Shown one piece after another: positions 25,254-36,902 of a DNA stretch of 64,000 nt (position 1 is the stretch's first letter; every line of letters starts with the position of its first letter). This stretch comes from Linepithema humile. Taxonomy: Eukaryota; Arthropoda; Insecta; Hymenoptera; Formicidae. Location: contig NC_090128.1 of the NCBI RefSeq assembly GCF_040581485.1, forward strand, positions 9,672,001-9,736,000, in the 5' to 3' direction. Both the position numbers and the translations under genes were made by a program. The notes below the pieces were generated by a model. That model made no database searches. It had not been told where the DNA came from and saw nothing but the letters and a program-made list of their open reading frames with translations.

Positions 25254-27019
25254 CGCGCAGCGTCAACCGTACAAATTACACTTATAATAACTTATTTGAA
25301 TTTATATGCGCGTAATAGCGCGGCCGGCCAGCCGGCGCGGCGTGTATTTATGCGCGCGCGGAAACGAATGTGAGCGCGACTTATTACGAAGCGTGGTATA
25401 CACACTCGTCCAAATTTATGGGCGGCGTTGTATCGCCCGCCTCGTAACTGTGTATGCGTTGCCTGTGCGTGCACGAAGGAGCGTTTAGCCAAGCTCTCCT
25501 CGAATCGAGATAAGACGCTCGACGTGCGGAACGTTCGCAGGTAAGGGGCGATGATGGATGTACCGTGTTTCGAGAAAAACCATGCAAATTTGTGCGTGAT
25601 ATAATTGCGCAATTGTGTTTCTCGTAATTCAGGCGGGACGGTAGGATATTTCTCTAGCGCCGACAGTATACCAAAACAAAATTAAATTGCGTTATACACA
25701 CACACACAACATTATGCTAAGATTTAAATATGTTTTTTCAATAGTAAAGTTATACGTATAGAAAGTGATTGTCGTCTGAAAATCCGTCTGGAAATATTTG
25801 ATGCAATTTTGAAGAAAGCTATCGACAAAATTTTTATTTTATTTCTATTACTTCTTTTATAATGTACGAATTAATTATTCGTAATATTAATTAATTAAAT
25901 GATGAACAGTAACTTTGTATCTGGACCAAAAGTTAAAATTTCTTCCACGTGAAAACAAGTCGGATAGATATTTTTATTAGTTTTTGATTTTTAAGACAGT
26001 CTGCACATTTTTGCGCTCTTTTATTATATGCAGTTGTTGAATTTCTGTACTGTCTCGAGGCGGACAGACCGGCGAAATTGTCGCGTACGCGTCGAGAATA
26101 TCGTTATCAGCGAGTAAACGCGTTCACGCACGATTACGGATATCTTATAATTCCCCCAGCTGCTTAGTCGAATAATTATACAGATAATCACATCGTCGCA
26201 AAGTGGAGTGCTAATAGTATAGCCGGCGATATCCGAGAGTCATTGAGTACTTGTATGTTTGGTGTATCTGCAACGTGACTCAATGCTTCTTTCAGATAAC
26301 GCTCACTTGTCGCGCTTGACATTTTAATCGAAAGAATTTTAACTACGTTCGCGGACGCCAACGAGACCAAACACTTCGCTTCGTTATCAAAAGTCTTTCA
26401 CGATTGGATGATAATTTGATAACATACCGCATATCACTATACCGCACGATGTATGAAATTAAGCAGGTCAAGCTCCGAACGGCAAGAATAGTCTAATTAT
26501 CTCGTCGCTTCTGTTTTTTTTAGACGGCGGACGATTTACAGAAAACAGTTAAAAGTTTCGAATTTTTTATCACATTTGCGAGTTTTGCGGTACATTATTT
26601 GTGTTTGCATAAAATAACTTATAATTTATTTTGCAACGTAATTGTGTCATCTTTATTTTATCAAGCCGAAAAATTAATTATAATAATCGCACAAATAACA
26701 CATATAGGAAATATAAATAATTAGACGTGGCACTATCTTCCCTCCGCTATCTTCCGCGAGGATTAACGAGGACGACGTTAATCCACGCGGCGACCTAACC
26801 GGACCGAATTAGATATTTTAATTACACGGCGGCCGACCGTTAATCGAATACGGGAAGCGAGCCGATTCAAAAATTAGCGGGATATTAAAAATTTATGCAA
26901 GCGGGCGCGACCGCGCGCATAAAAGCGCGTGTCGTACGTTAAAACGAACGCGATTATCGCGAATACTTTCGCGCTCGCGCTTATAGATATCTCGCAATTG
27001 ACCGATGATTTAGGTAGGT

Positions 27020-27960
27020 AATTATATTCGGTGCCGCGAAGTGGGATTGCTCGCGCGGCAAACAATTAATTGCGAACGAATACCGGTAGGGGTTGGCAGG
27101 AGGAGGTTGGCGGCCGATGGGCAGAGGGGGAGAGTGTGGAGAGCGCGGCGGAGGGGAAGGGCCCGCGGAATATTACCGCGCTTATTTTTCATCCGGGCTC
27201 TCACGCGCGCCGTTTCGCGCCTGTTTTTAATATTACACCGCGGTCGCGAATGTTTTACCTCCGCTCCTCTCCCCTCGGCCATCACGTCCTCCACCCTTCT
27301 GTCCGCCCCGCTTCGCCCTCCCTCCTCTCCGTCGGTGCTTTTCGTACGAAAGCCGCGGTATCGCACCTCGTAACGAATTTACGATATTAATTTGGCGTGC
27401 CGCCTTGGCGATTTATTATCTACGCGGAGAAAAAAAACGGGGGATGAGGTGTCGGCCGATGGTGGAAGGAGGACGGACGACAGTGTTCGGGGGCGGGAGG
27501 GGGACAGGAGGAGAGGGCTGGGAATTGAGGGCGGGCGGCCCTCGAGGGAGGCGCGACAATTCGCGAGGGTCGAAAATATATCGTATCTATATGCGAGCAC
27601 CGCGATAAAACAATAATTCTATAATTTATTCGCGCGCGGGCGCTCGCGCGCGGGCGAGCGAGGGGAAGGCGGCCACGCTTGCACACACCGCGTGACACAC
27701 GCGTGCTCGGCTGCATGCGTGAGCGAATGCGTGCGTGCGAGCGAGCGCGCGCGCGCGCGGGCGCGCGAGACCGCTCGTATTATATCGAGCGCGCGCGCAG
27801 TTGGCGTTAATATATCATCGGGCGCATCTGCCCCCAACGACGCGTTTCAATATGTTCTACGGCTGTATAACCGCTTCTATAGAAACACGCGTGCGGGAGT
27901 CCGGACGAGCGCGCGTATTTCGCATCAAGTCTTTATACGCCTTTTGGGCCTGAAAAACAT
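27020..27960. other. CpG-dense low-complexity block
   Basis: The sequence is rich in CGCG words, including an alternating (GC)n run at about 27742-27768 and GCGAGCGA-type repeats. G-rich patches lie at about 27450-27530. The contrast with the AT-rich flanks is sharp. It could be a CpG-rich regulatory or promoter-like region, but no TATA, initiator or exon is convincing. Confidence 0.5.
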
Positions 27961-28087
27961 ATAACGGGTATCGAAAAACGCGATAACCGTATCGTGAGAA
28001 GGATACATAACACGGCGTTAACGACCGTGCGAGACGCGCGCGGACCCTTTACGAGAAAGAGAAAAGTTTTTTTTTTTATTTCCTTGA

Positions 28088-28109
28088 TTTTTTTTTTTTT
28101 TTTTTTTTT
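28088..28109. repeat. Poly-T tract
   Basis: A run of 22 T, preceded about 20 bases upstream by a shorter T-run. No retroelement sequence was recognised beside it. Confidence 0.9.
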
Positions 28110-30603
28110 GTCTTTATTCACTCTCTGAGATCAGAGCTATTATTAGAAGTAGCGGATGAAAAATATAGGTTGGCCGGATGATTAATGGCGAGAAATATGA
28201 ATTATTAATTACTATTTTAGATAAGAAAAAGAATACTGTCGGAACGTGTTTTATCATCAGGAAACGTTAAGGAAACATTTTAGAAATAATTAGTTGGAAT
28301 TGTTTTGATGCAATACATTTTTTTTAGCTTCTCGCGTCTCCTTTTTCCCCGACAACGTGACGTTTTATTAACGACATGTATTTGATTTCATTCTCGAGTT
28401 TCGGCCTAAATGTTTCACGCGTAAATGGAACGGGTGTTTCTTGCGGATCAAATAGCTCTTCGATCGATTCGATGACGCGAATGCTTTCTAAATAATACGT
28501 ACGGTGTTCTACTTCAATGCGGTTGATAGCTCGATTGGAGAAAAGTTACGTCTGTACGCGGCGGGTTGTACTGCGACGTCGAGAGTGGCTTAGCAAGTTT
28601 CGTTATTAAAGATACAAGCGATCGGAGCGATTACCCTATCTGCGTGTCCCCGCGACAAATTTTATATGACTACCTTAATACACGTGTGGGAAGATTAGAG
28701 CGCATTATCTGTGCAAGATATCTATAAGCACGTTACTCGACTGACAAATACTGCCGTCGTAATAAATATCTTCGATAGCGTCTTTTAACAACGCGCTCGG
28801 TCTTTTAACAATAGTACCAAAGACGCTTATCTTTATACTATGAAATATTCATAAGTATTGCACTCTATCATCGTACACTATTGCGAGTATATACTTTTAT
28901 ATCAAACATTTCAACACGTCATTGAATAACATTCGAAAGAATAAAATGACGAAAAGTATCCCATTAAGATGACGACACGTTGTTCTCGCTTTGTCTTAAT
29001 TATCGCCGAAAGACTATTTATTATTTAGCGATACGGACGGGAAAGGGAGCTTATCGACCCCCCGGCCGATCGCGAAATTTGATTACCGCTGATGATCGAG
29101 GTGTCGCGATCGTGATCGGTGGGCGAAGAAAACGCTCGCCCACGGGGTCGGCCCTTTTCCTGCCCTTTTTCTGCGCCCGCAATTTTGTATCGGCCATTAG
29201 CGCCGCGGACGGGGCGCGGCTTGATGGAAATTTATGACAGCCACTTGATTGGGTTCAACGTTCCCCGTATTTCATCCTCGCGGAACGCTTCCTCCGACTT
29301 CTTTCGCACCGTGCGCTCCTTTAGGGCCTTAACGACCTCGGCGATTAAAACGTACGCGAGCGATGCGCGCGAGCGATGGCTCCAATCTCGATGATGTTGC
29401 ACGATACGGCGAGGCTCTCTCTCTCTCTCCGTCTCGCGGCGAAGGTCCAACCGAATCGGTTTAGCCAAGAAAAATTTGTCCTCTGTTACACTGCGCTATT
29501 ACTCGTCGCGAAAGTATGCATGGACAAAACTTAATATTCAAGTGAACGGATTTATATAGCGCGATATCAAGAAATACTAAATTATAGAAGTATTGGATTA
29601 AATCATATTAAATATTAGATTTATAGATAATTACATATATCCGCTATTATAAGTGGCTGTTACAATTTACATTTGCTGAATTACAAATTGCTAAGACTGT
29701 GAATAACCGTTAATAAATAGTTTGTCTAGTTAACATTAATTGTGCGCTTGACATCACGTTAATCTCGTTCTCTATTAACGCTTGAACTTTCTAAAAATAT
29801 TAACAACATTTGTTAGGTTAAAAAAAAACAACATAAAGTGTAACATGGATATAAAATATTTTCCTACGTATAAAAAATAAAAAATAATATAAATTTTATA
29901 CTGTCAACTATATATCAGACTGATTTTTTACAATTTTATCGATACAAGAGTCATTCGGGAATAAAACGGATAAACTTTTTAATCGATCTAATATTATGTG
30001 GCTTTTTATTCGAGCATGTCGAATAAAAAAAAATTGAAGACATTGTGTAAAATCATCGTCGTCTCGTCGAGAACGGAATAAGCTTTGCTTGGTACGATCG
30101 TCTTTATGCGTCGTTAGAACATTAAATTCTTTTTCTCTTTCTCACTCGCTCTTTCTCAGATAATTTACAGCGCGTTCGTTGACGAGTAGCCGTGCATCTT
30201 TCGCGTGCAACAAAACGAGAGCAGCGGGATAAAGAGCGCGAGAAAGAAAGAAAAAGGAGAACGGCGAAAGAAACCGACGGATTCAAGCCTCCATCAGGGA
30301 CAAAGGGCGATACAAACTCCGAGGAACAACCGTCGAAGCAAATACTGATCTTTAAAATCAATTCCTTCGGTCAAATAAGAGCGTCAAATTAGTTTCGATA
30401 GTTTCGAACTTTGTTTATAAATTGACGAGAAGTTTGTTGTAACTTATTGACATATCTTCGACATTAATTTTTGACGATAAAGTCTGAAATTGAGTTTTCG
30501 TGAAAACAGAACCTACTTGGGATTATCTGAAATACGGGGTTTATTTGTCTTTCTATTCTTTTTTTTTTTGCAAATTTATTTGTTGTAACTTTTCAATTTT
30601 GTA

Positions 30604-30633
30604 TTAATGGAAAATTGCTTAATGGAAAATTGT
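30604..30633. repeat. 15-bp direct duplication
   Basis: Two adjacent copies of a 15-base unit beginning TTAATGGAAAATTG, with only the last base differing. It sits in AT-rich spacer. Confidence 0.85.
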
Positions 30634-33037
30634 CGGTGCTTTAAGTTAGAAAGCGTTGTGTCATTCTTTCCAGTGTTATTCCACTAATATTCTCAACATC
30701 CCGTATAATTACTATAGGAGCGATATTTTGCATAAACACATAAATTCCACGGTTGCCTCCGGGATACGATTCGTTACTATTTTCGAGTCTGGGAATCACT
30801 TTAGCCGACGGAGAAACGTGTACGCGGAGTAGCGCGCACGAGAACGCGGCAGTTTTTATAGTTATTATTTTTTCGTGTTTATTTCTCGCGCGTATTCCGA
30901 ATCGTAAATCCGTGCTCGCGCGTCGGCTGTTAAAACTCTCTCGCTCCTTCCCCGTTTCTCGCCGCTGGTGCACTGCAGCCGCGGCGGTCCCAACGCGCAC
31001 ACGTGGCCCGGTAAGGCCGTAATCTATAAATACTCGGGCGCAATTTTCCACCTCCGATCAGCTGCCTTCATTACCACGCGCGCGATCGTTACCCGCGGCC
31101 TTGTAGACAAATGGAAAACCGATGTTAACTTTTGCTACCGCGCCGTCGTCGAAATAAAACATTTTTCCGGCTTCGCGTTTGGTTTTAAACGTCGCTTTAA
31201 TCGCCGACCTGTCAGCGCGTATCCGTCGGCTTGTCGCGGCCTTCATCTGAGTCGACACGTGCTACAATTATGCGGTCGTCGTCTTTAGAACAAGGATGCG
31301 TTGAAGAAAAAAATTAGAAAAAAAATATCTGTTACTACTCTATTTTTGTACGTAATCGTAAGAACTCGGTAAAGTGTAAGAGTAACGAAAGGAATGGAAT
31401 GCTTGTACTATTCGTAACCATTTCCAATGTTTTTTTTTCGAAAGCTCTGAACGGACGAACAGGCAAATTTAAAACAAGTAAATTTCTCTAGCCAAATGCT
31501 TTCATCTTCCTGCGCAATTTCCCAAAATGGAGATATCCGTGACTCCCGCTTTGGGGAGCTTCAATTAAAATTCTTCGGCGTTTTCATCTACTGACTCCGA
31601 AGTAGAGAGAGGGACCGGAATTTTCGATAGTCGATGCGACGTGATTTGCTGCGACGGGGCGCGCGGGAAAAGCGCGGATAGAGTCCCCGGAATCGAAATG
31701 AAAACGCGGCTCGGGCAAGCATCCATAAAAACCTTTTCGCCCCCGGCAATTAGCAATAAAGTTTTCATCGTTTAATAAAGGTCGGTACAAATAAATGGCA
31801 CGATAAAAAATCGACGAACAATACAGGTGCCTACGAGCGCGCACGCGCGCGCAACTTGCTACGTGTAATTCTCGCCGATGTGTGCGTGCACTATATCCGG
31901 CGTACGTGCGCGCAACGCCGTCAGATTTTCCGCGTCCGTTTTATCGCGGCCGCTCGGCTTTACGAGATCGCTGTTTTATTTCGTTTATCGTATTATCTTT
32001 TCAAAAAAACGTGAAAAAGGCGCCAAGTACACGCGCTTGTCGAAAAAGCGTTCTCTAAAAAAAAACTTAGTAAACAAAACACAAAAATGTTACTTAAATA
32101 TATATTTTTTTTATCACGCTAAAAGTGACAAATTAAAACTCTGAATAATTTCATATCTTGTGTTTTCAAAGTGAAATAAATTCGAATCAACAGATAAAGA
32201 ATATTTTGCACTTGAAAAGCACAAAAAAAGAGTCTTATGGACAATGGAATTGTTGCGAACAATTGCCGTTTTACGTGTCGTGAACGAGTTATTACGTGCT
32301 CAATAATTAAGATCTAGACATCATATTCTATCTGCTTTACGCCGCGTTTTATTTCACGGAGACACTGATCGGGCCGTTTCTGTTGATCTCGTCAATCATG
32401 TCGCAAAGTATGTCAAAGAGGTTCAGACCGTTTTGCATTATGACATAAAAAGTTTTAACAGTCTTGACATATTAATTCTTACTCTTATTGATACTAAAAG
32501 TTTTATCGATAATAAAATAAAGAAATCACATTGATCGCTTAAAAATTGACAATCTGGATATATATTTCAATGAAGATTGTTCATATTAGTTTTTGTTACA
32601 TTTAACTGAAAGTGTGATGCACGTCTGTTAATTTTATACGGCGATTATAGATAAAGATATTATTTGAAAAGATAGCCATTTACAAAGACGTTATCGTGAA
32701 AAATTATACTATCTTCGTATCTACGATTAATTTTTACTCGTTGTCTCACGGGAGGCGATACTATATATCAGCTTTATCACGCTATTATATCACGTTTAAT
32801 GTTCGGAGCGAAACACTGAGCCGCGCGTTATTTTACAATAATCGAGAAGATGTTTACGCATTTTACATACAAGTTACATTTGAGGAAGGGGGAGTTAAGC
32901 GAGAGGGATGTGTGCGCGAGGATTAATGCGCGACATAAAGGAAGAAAATGCACGAGAGACTTTGTGGGATGAAGTGAAAGAAGGTTGCATCCAGGATGCA
33001 CCCGAGGCGGCGCGTACACGCGTATTCCGGGTAGAAA

Positions 33038-33049
33038 GGGGGGGGGGGA
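33038..33049 (+). repeat. Poly-G tract
   Basis: A run of about 12 G within a purine-rich context. Confidence 0.85.
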
Positions 33050-33145
33050 GTTACGAGAGAAGGCGTGAATGCGAGAGCCGCGGGGCACCCCGGGAGTGAA
33101 AATCCGGAAAAATATGTCATCGTTTCATCGACAGTCATCACAAAG

Positions 33146-33166
33146 AACCGAACGAACGAACGAACG
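33146..33166. repeat. (AACG)n microsatellite
   Basis: About five GAAC/AACG tetranucleotides. Read as Thr-Asn-Glu-Arg in overlapping ORFs. Confidence 0.85.
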
Positions 33167-34058
33167 CAGGAACGAGCGGCTGAATGCGACGCATGTTGGC
33201 GTACGTACGTGCTTTTCCGTCCCCCTTCTCTCTCCTGCGCCACCCTTTTCTCCCTTGCGGGTGGATACCAATCCCTCCCTTCCGTTCCCGGCTCTTGTTT
33301 TTTTTTTTTTCCCTCCTTTGCGCAGCCTCCACCTCCGCATCTCCGCCGCCGATGCAGTCATTGTGCGCTGCTCATCCCGGTGTATTGTCGTCCGAAACAA
33401 TGATTTCATAAAAATACACGCGAGAAAACGCCGATGACACGGGCGTGCGACGGGGGAGCGAGCGGGTTGGGAAGCCAAGAGGATGTGGCGAGAACGGCCG
33501 ATTTTACGGGGGTGGCTTTCCGCCCGGTAGTTTTTTTCGACGACGCACGAAGGGAATCGAGTTGCCGTGCCGTTTCGGCGCGAGCAGATTTTGTCACGCG
33601 CGTTACCGTCGGTGACGCAAACTTCTGTCGCCAAACTTTTTTTCCCTCTATTTCGCTCTATCTACTAATCAGATTGCAGCGCGCACGAAAATTCAGTTAC
33701 TCTAAATTTCATTACGTGGAACTTCGAGATAAGCTGAAAATTGAATAGCGCATCGGCAGCGGGTTAAAAGTTTAACCTGTTTATCCGCTCAAGTATTTAG
33801 GTGCGAGAGAGAGAGGACGGAAGTCGCGAGAATTCCATCGCATTCCCATCCGGGAGCCTTCGTGCGCGCCTTCGTGACGCGACCTCGAGTCGCCCTCCTC
33901 CCCCTCGAAGGTCTCGAGAACGACTCGATCGCAAATGACGGGTTATCGAGTGTCTGCTGTCGTGGAATTCCTTGCTCGACACGACGGCGAGAAGTTCGGT
34001 CGGGTCGCAAAGGCGGAAAGGGCGACGGGGTATAAGCGGGTGGAGTAAAAGGGACGAA

Positions 34059-34060
34059 GA

Positions 34061-34098
<38 letters not shown>

Positions 34099-34122
34099 GA
34101 GAGAGAGAGAGAGGAAGAGAGA
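34059..34122. repeat. (GA)n microsatellite, interrupted
   Basis: About 64 bases of GA dinucleotides with GTGA and GGAA interruptions. A CT-rich stretch follows at about 34205-34250, so the two could pair, but the separation and imperfection make this speculative. Confidence 0.95.
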
Positions 34123-36104
34123 AGCTAGAGGCGTTTTTCGGGCTTCCTGCCGCGGTGTGCAACAGGTTATAGTTTTTGGCATACACCTCCACGCTTCGTC
34201 CGCTTCTCTTTCTCACTCGCTCACTCCTCTCTCTCTTTCTCTCGAACGCGGCCCACCCTCCTCTCTTTTCATCTACCCCCTCCCATCCGTCCACCCCCGT
34301 CGCGCACTCTACGTTATTCTATCCACGGCGTTTCTCTCTACCGGCCGCCGCGCTCGCTACCCGCTGGCTGGCTTTATCCGATTGCGATTCCTCGCGAAAA
34401 TTCGAGCCAAAGGGGTAAGCCGAGGTATTCCGACCGTCGCCGACCTACCTCAATAAAATCGTGCCGGCACTTCCCGCCGCCACGTGGCTCGCCTCGATCT
34501 CGATGAACCTCCCGTCGAGCGGAATTGCGGACGACTTCCCGACGAATTAACTCGTTTACACGCATAGGATTCTTTCGCTTTTCATTCCCTTTAAATATTT
34601 TTAAAGTAAGTTTTGTGAACCGAATGATAAGAGAATTATTACTAATTGAGATTTAAATTATTTGAATTTTCACGATAATGTAATTGTAGTTGTGTTTAAT
34701 TTAGAATCAATCAGTCAATAATTACGATACAATAAAACGTTGCACAATTACTCAGTAATATATAAATTAAAGTTTAACGATGTTAAAAATTTATGATTTT
34801 GAGGAAAAAAGTGTTATTTTTTTTTTATTTGAAATCAAAATTTCTTTTAATCTAATATATTTGAAATATTATAAAAAATATACATTGTATAATTTATTAC
34901 AATGAATAGAAGAATTGCTTTATAGCTTTGCGCGCTATGCATGACGTGCGTAACAGAACGCTTATGCGGCGCGACGGAAAATTTGAGACGAATGGAAAAT
35001 TTCAGCAGAGAAGGTAGTCCGACGGAGAGTTACGAAGTGGTTTCATCTCTATTCATGGCTTACATCTCGGGACGCGGCAGTCTCGAAAGTGTTTCGTCAC
35101 TTTCTAATCTTCCACGAGAGGTTTTATGATGTACCAAATTTTCCGCGGTTGCTCAACGGAGCGCTGCCATACTCGTGTTAAACTCTGTCGACTCTGCACA
35201 GTTTTAGCATTCATAATTAATTCGTAGGTCGTATCGTTATGGAAAATCATGCTAATATGTGATATCGCGACTTCTATCTTTTATAACTCCTGTCTGAATT
35301 AAAAGTCAAATGAGACTTATAGAATTTAACTAATAAAATTGATTTGAAAAGTAGTGGAAAAATGGTTTCGATTGTTGCAACAAAATATTCCAAATGGTGT
35401 TCACGAGTCTTTGATATTTGCCACAATACTTAGACGCTTACAATCTTTTGAACAGAGTTCTTCTTTGGCTATAGAATTGTCGATAATATGAAAGAATTGT
35501 GCAGAGACATAAACTCTCTTTTCAATTAAGCACGGAAAATCACATTCTTTCGATAAAAGTTACGTTCTCGTTCAACAAAAGATTATACAAATATCACTGC
35601 TCGGGTATATATCGCAACCTGCGATGCCTATAGTCGAGCGAAACGCATTAACCCTTTCATCGCGAAAAAAGAACGTCGCGTAAAAATAGGACTCGAGCGA
35701 GAGAAAAGCTAGGGGGAGAGATGCACGACCATATCGACGCTCTAGGACTCGAATTTGCAGCCGCTCGCACTCCGAAACCCCCGGGTGGTATCCGCATCAA
35801 CCCCCGTGCCGCGCCGCACCGCGCCCCTCTTTCCCCCTTCTCGGCTCGCCCTCTTTTTTTCAGCACGGGTCCTCGCGGCGCTGCGGCGCGTCGAAAAAAA
35901 GCTCGATTTTTCCCTCGCTACACTTCTGTGTTATTTGCTTTATGGAACGCCTGTTACAGATAAATATAATAGGCATTCATCGCCGCGTATTGTCCCCCGA
36001 CGAAGCGCCGTGCGCGCCGGGGCTTTTGCATTTTTTTCCACCCCCGTCTACCCATTTTTTGTCTCACCACCACGACCGTCACAGCCACCCACTACCACCA
36101 TCAC

Positions 36105-36128
36105 CCGCCGCCGCCGCCGCCGCCGCCA
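36105..36128. repeat. (CCG)n microsatellite
   Basis: About seven CCG units, followed by GACGGCGACGCC-type sequence to about 36240. The downstream part is cryptically repetitive rather than a clean array. Confidence 0.9.
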
Positions 36129-36520
36129 CGGCTACTCGCCGACGATGACGGCGACGGCGACGCCGACGCCGCTACCAGCACACACGGCGCGTCGGCCGAC
36201 GCTGACGCGCCCGACACCGACGCTGACGGCCCGACGCCATCGTGCGCGCCCAGTCACCAATGCGGGACATACACCGGGACTCGGAGCGAGCGCGCACGCG
36301 AGCTCTCGTTTTTATTATTCGCGTTTTTTGGAATTTTTCCAGTGGCGCCCGGCATTGTTTCACGGTTTGTCATTGTTATACGCCTACATCCTGCCAAGCG
36401 AGGGCTCTACAGCCCGAGTTCTATACCCTCTCCTCCCCCCCTCTGTTCTCAACCGCCCCTCTTCCGTCCGTCACTCTCCCCCCGCGTCGCACCAGCCGTT
36501 ACTAGCCACATGTGCATGCA

Positions 36521-36902
36521 CAGGGTGTATCGAAAGTCGTTTACTTCCTCTTGAACATCGTTTACATGTTTTGGCAAACGTTAAAGAAATCTTATCTTTT
36601 TTTTCCTTCGTGTTGTTTATACGCAATTTATTTTTTTTTTTCCCCACTCTAAGTGATTCACTGACGATTTATTGAAATGATTGCTTGAGATGACGTGAGT
36701 TCTGCGTTATTACTTGTAATTTTCCTGTTTTCTCGACGAGATTGGAAACTAAAGTTTTCTTATTTGTTGATCTTAAAAATTAATCCGTCAATATCATTGA
36801 ATTAACTTTGCGATTGCCTGCAGCCGCAAAATTTCTCTAATAATGAAAAATTAACTTCAAGAAGTCATCTTTCGACTCAAAATCAACTTTCGATACACCC
36901 TG
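36521..36902. mobile_element. MITE with well-matched terminal inverted repeats, 382 bp
   Basis: The left end begins CAGGGTGTATCGAAAGT, and the reverse complement of the right end begins with the same 17 bases. Over the first 22 positions 20 match, making this the best-preserved element in the window. TA follows the right end (36903-36904). The base pair before the left end is CA, possibly a mutated TA. The interior is AT-rich with T-runs and no transposase ORF. The close match of the ends suggests a relatively recent insertion or selection on the termini. Confidence 0.82.

Larger units (their letters stand above)
20600..25290. other. Non-coding spacer with no recognisable gene
   Basis: GC-rich low complexity to about 23.15 kb (G-rich tract near 21.32 kb, pyrimidine tract at 22.64-22.75 kb), then AT-rich, mostly non-repetitive sequence to 25.0 kb with several short (AT)n runs. 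No ORF over 62 codons was noted from about 23.15 to 24.95 kb. I found no exon-like segment or RNA gene. Confidence 0.7.
25290..30600. other. Non-coding spacer with a CpG-dense core
   Basis: AT-rich spacer from 25.6 to 27.0 kb and from 28.0 to 30.6 kb surrounds a CpG-dense low-complexity block at about 27.02-27.96 kb. Several overlapping ORFs on both strands of that block (up to 114 codons) are Arg/Ala/Ser-rich with no domain. Direct repeats TCTTTTAACA occur at 28781 and 28801. No gene or RNA gene was recognised. Confidence 0.7.
30600..36520. other. Non-coding spacer with no recognisable gene
   Basis: AT-rich to about 32.9 kb, then GC-rich simple sequence (33.0-34.5 kb), AT-rich sequence again (34.55-35.65 kb), and a CCG/GAC-rich low-complexity block (35.7-36.5 kb). 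The 306-codon ORF at 35755-36675 crosses that block and the start of the 36.5 kb element. It consists of Arg/Thr/Pro/Ser runs and is rejected as a gene. The 169-codon minus ORF at 33125-33634 is Arg/Lys-rich with no domain. Confidence 0.7.

Noticed and set aside
28515..28550. tRNA A-box-like sequence (TAGCTCGATTGG)
   Set aside because: No B box (GGTTCGANTCC) at the proper distance and no cloverleaf could be drawn.
35755..36675. 306-codon ORF, the longest in the window
   Set aside because: It crosses the (CCG)n/GAC-rich block and runs into the 36.5 kb MITE. The protein is Arg/Thr/Pro/Ser runs with no domain, and other frames are also open, so it is a composition artefact.
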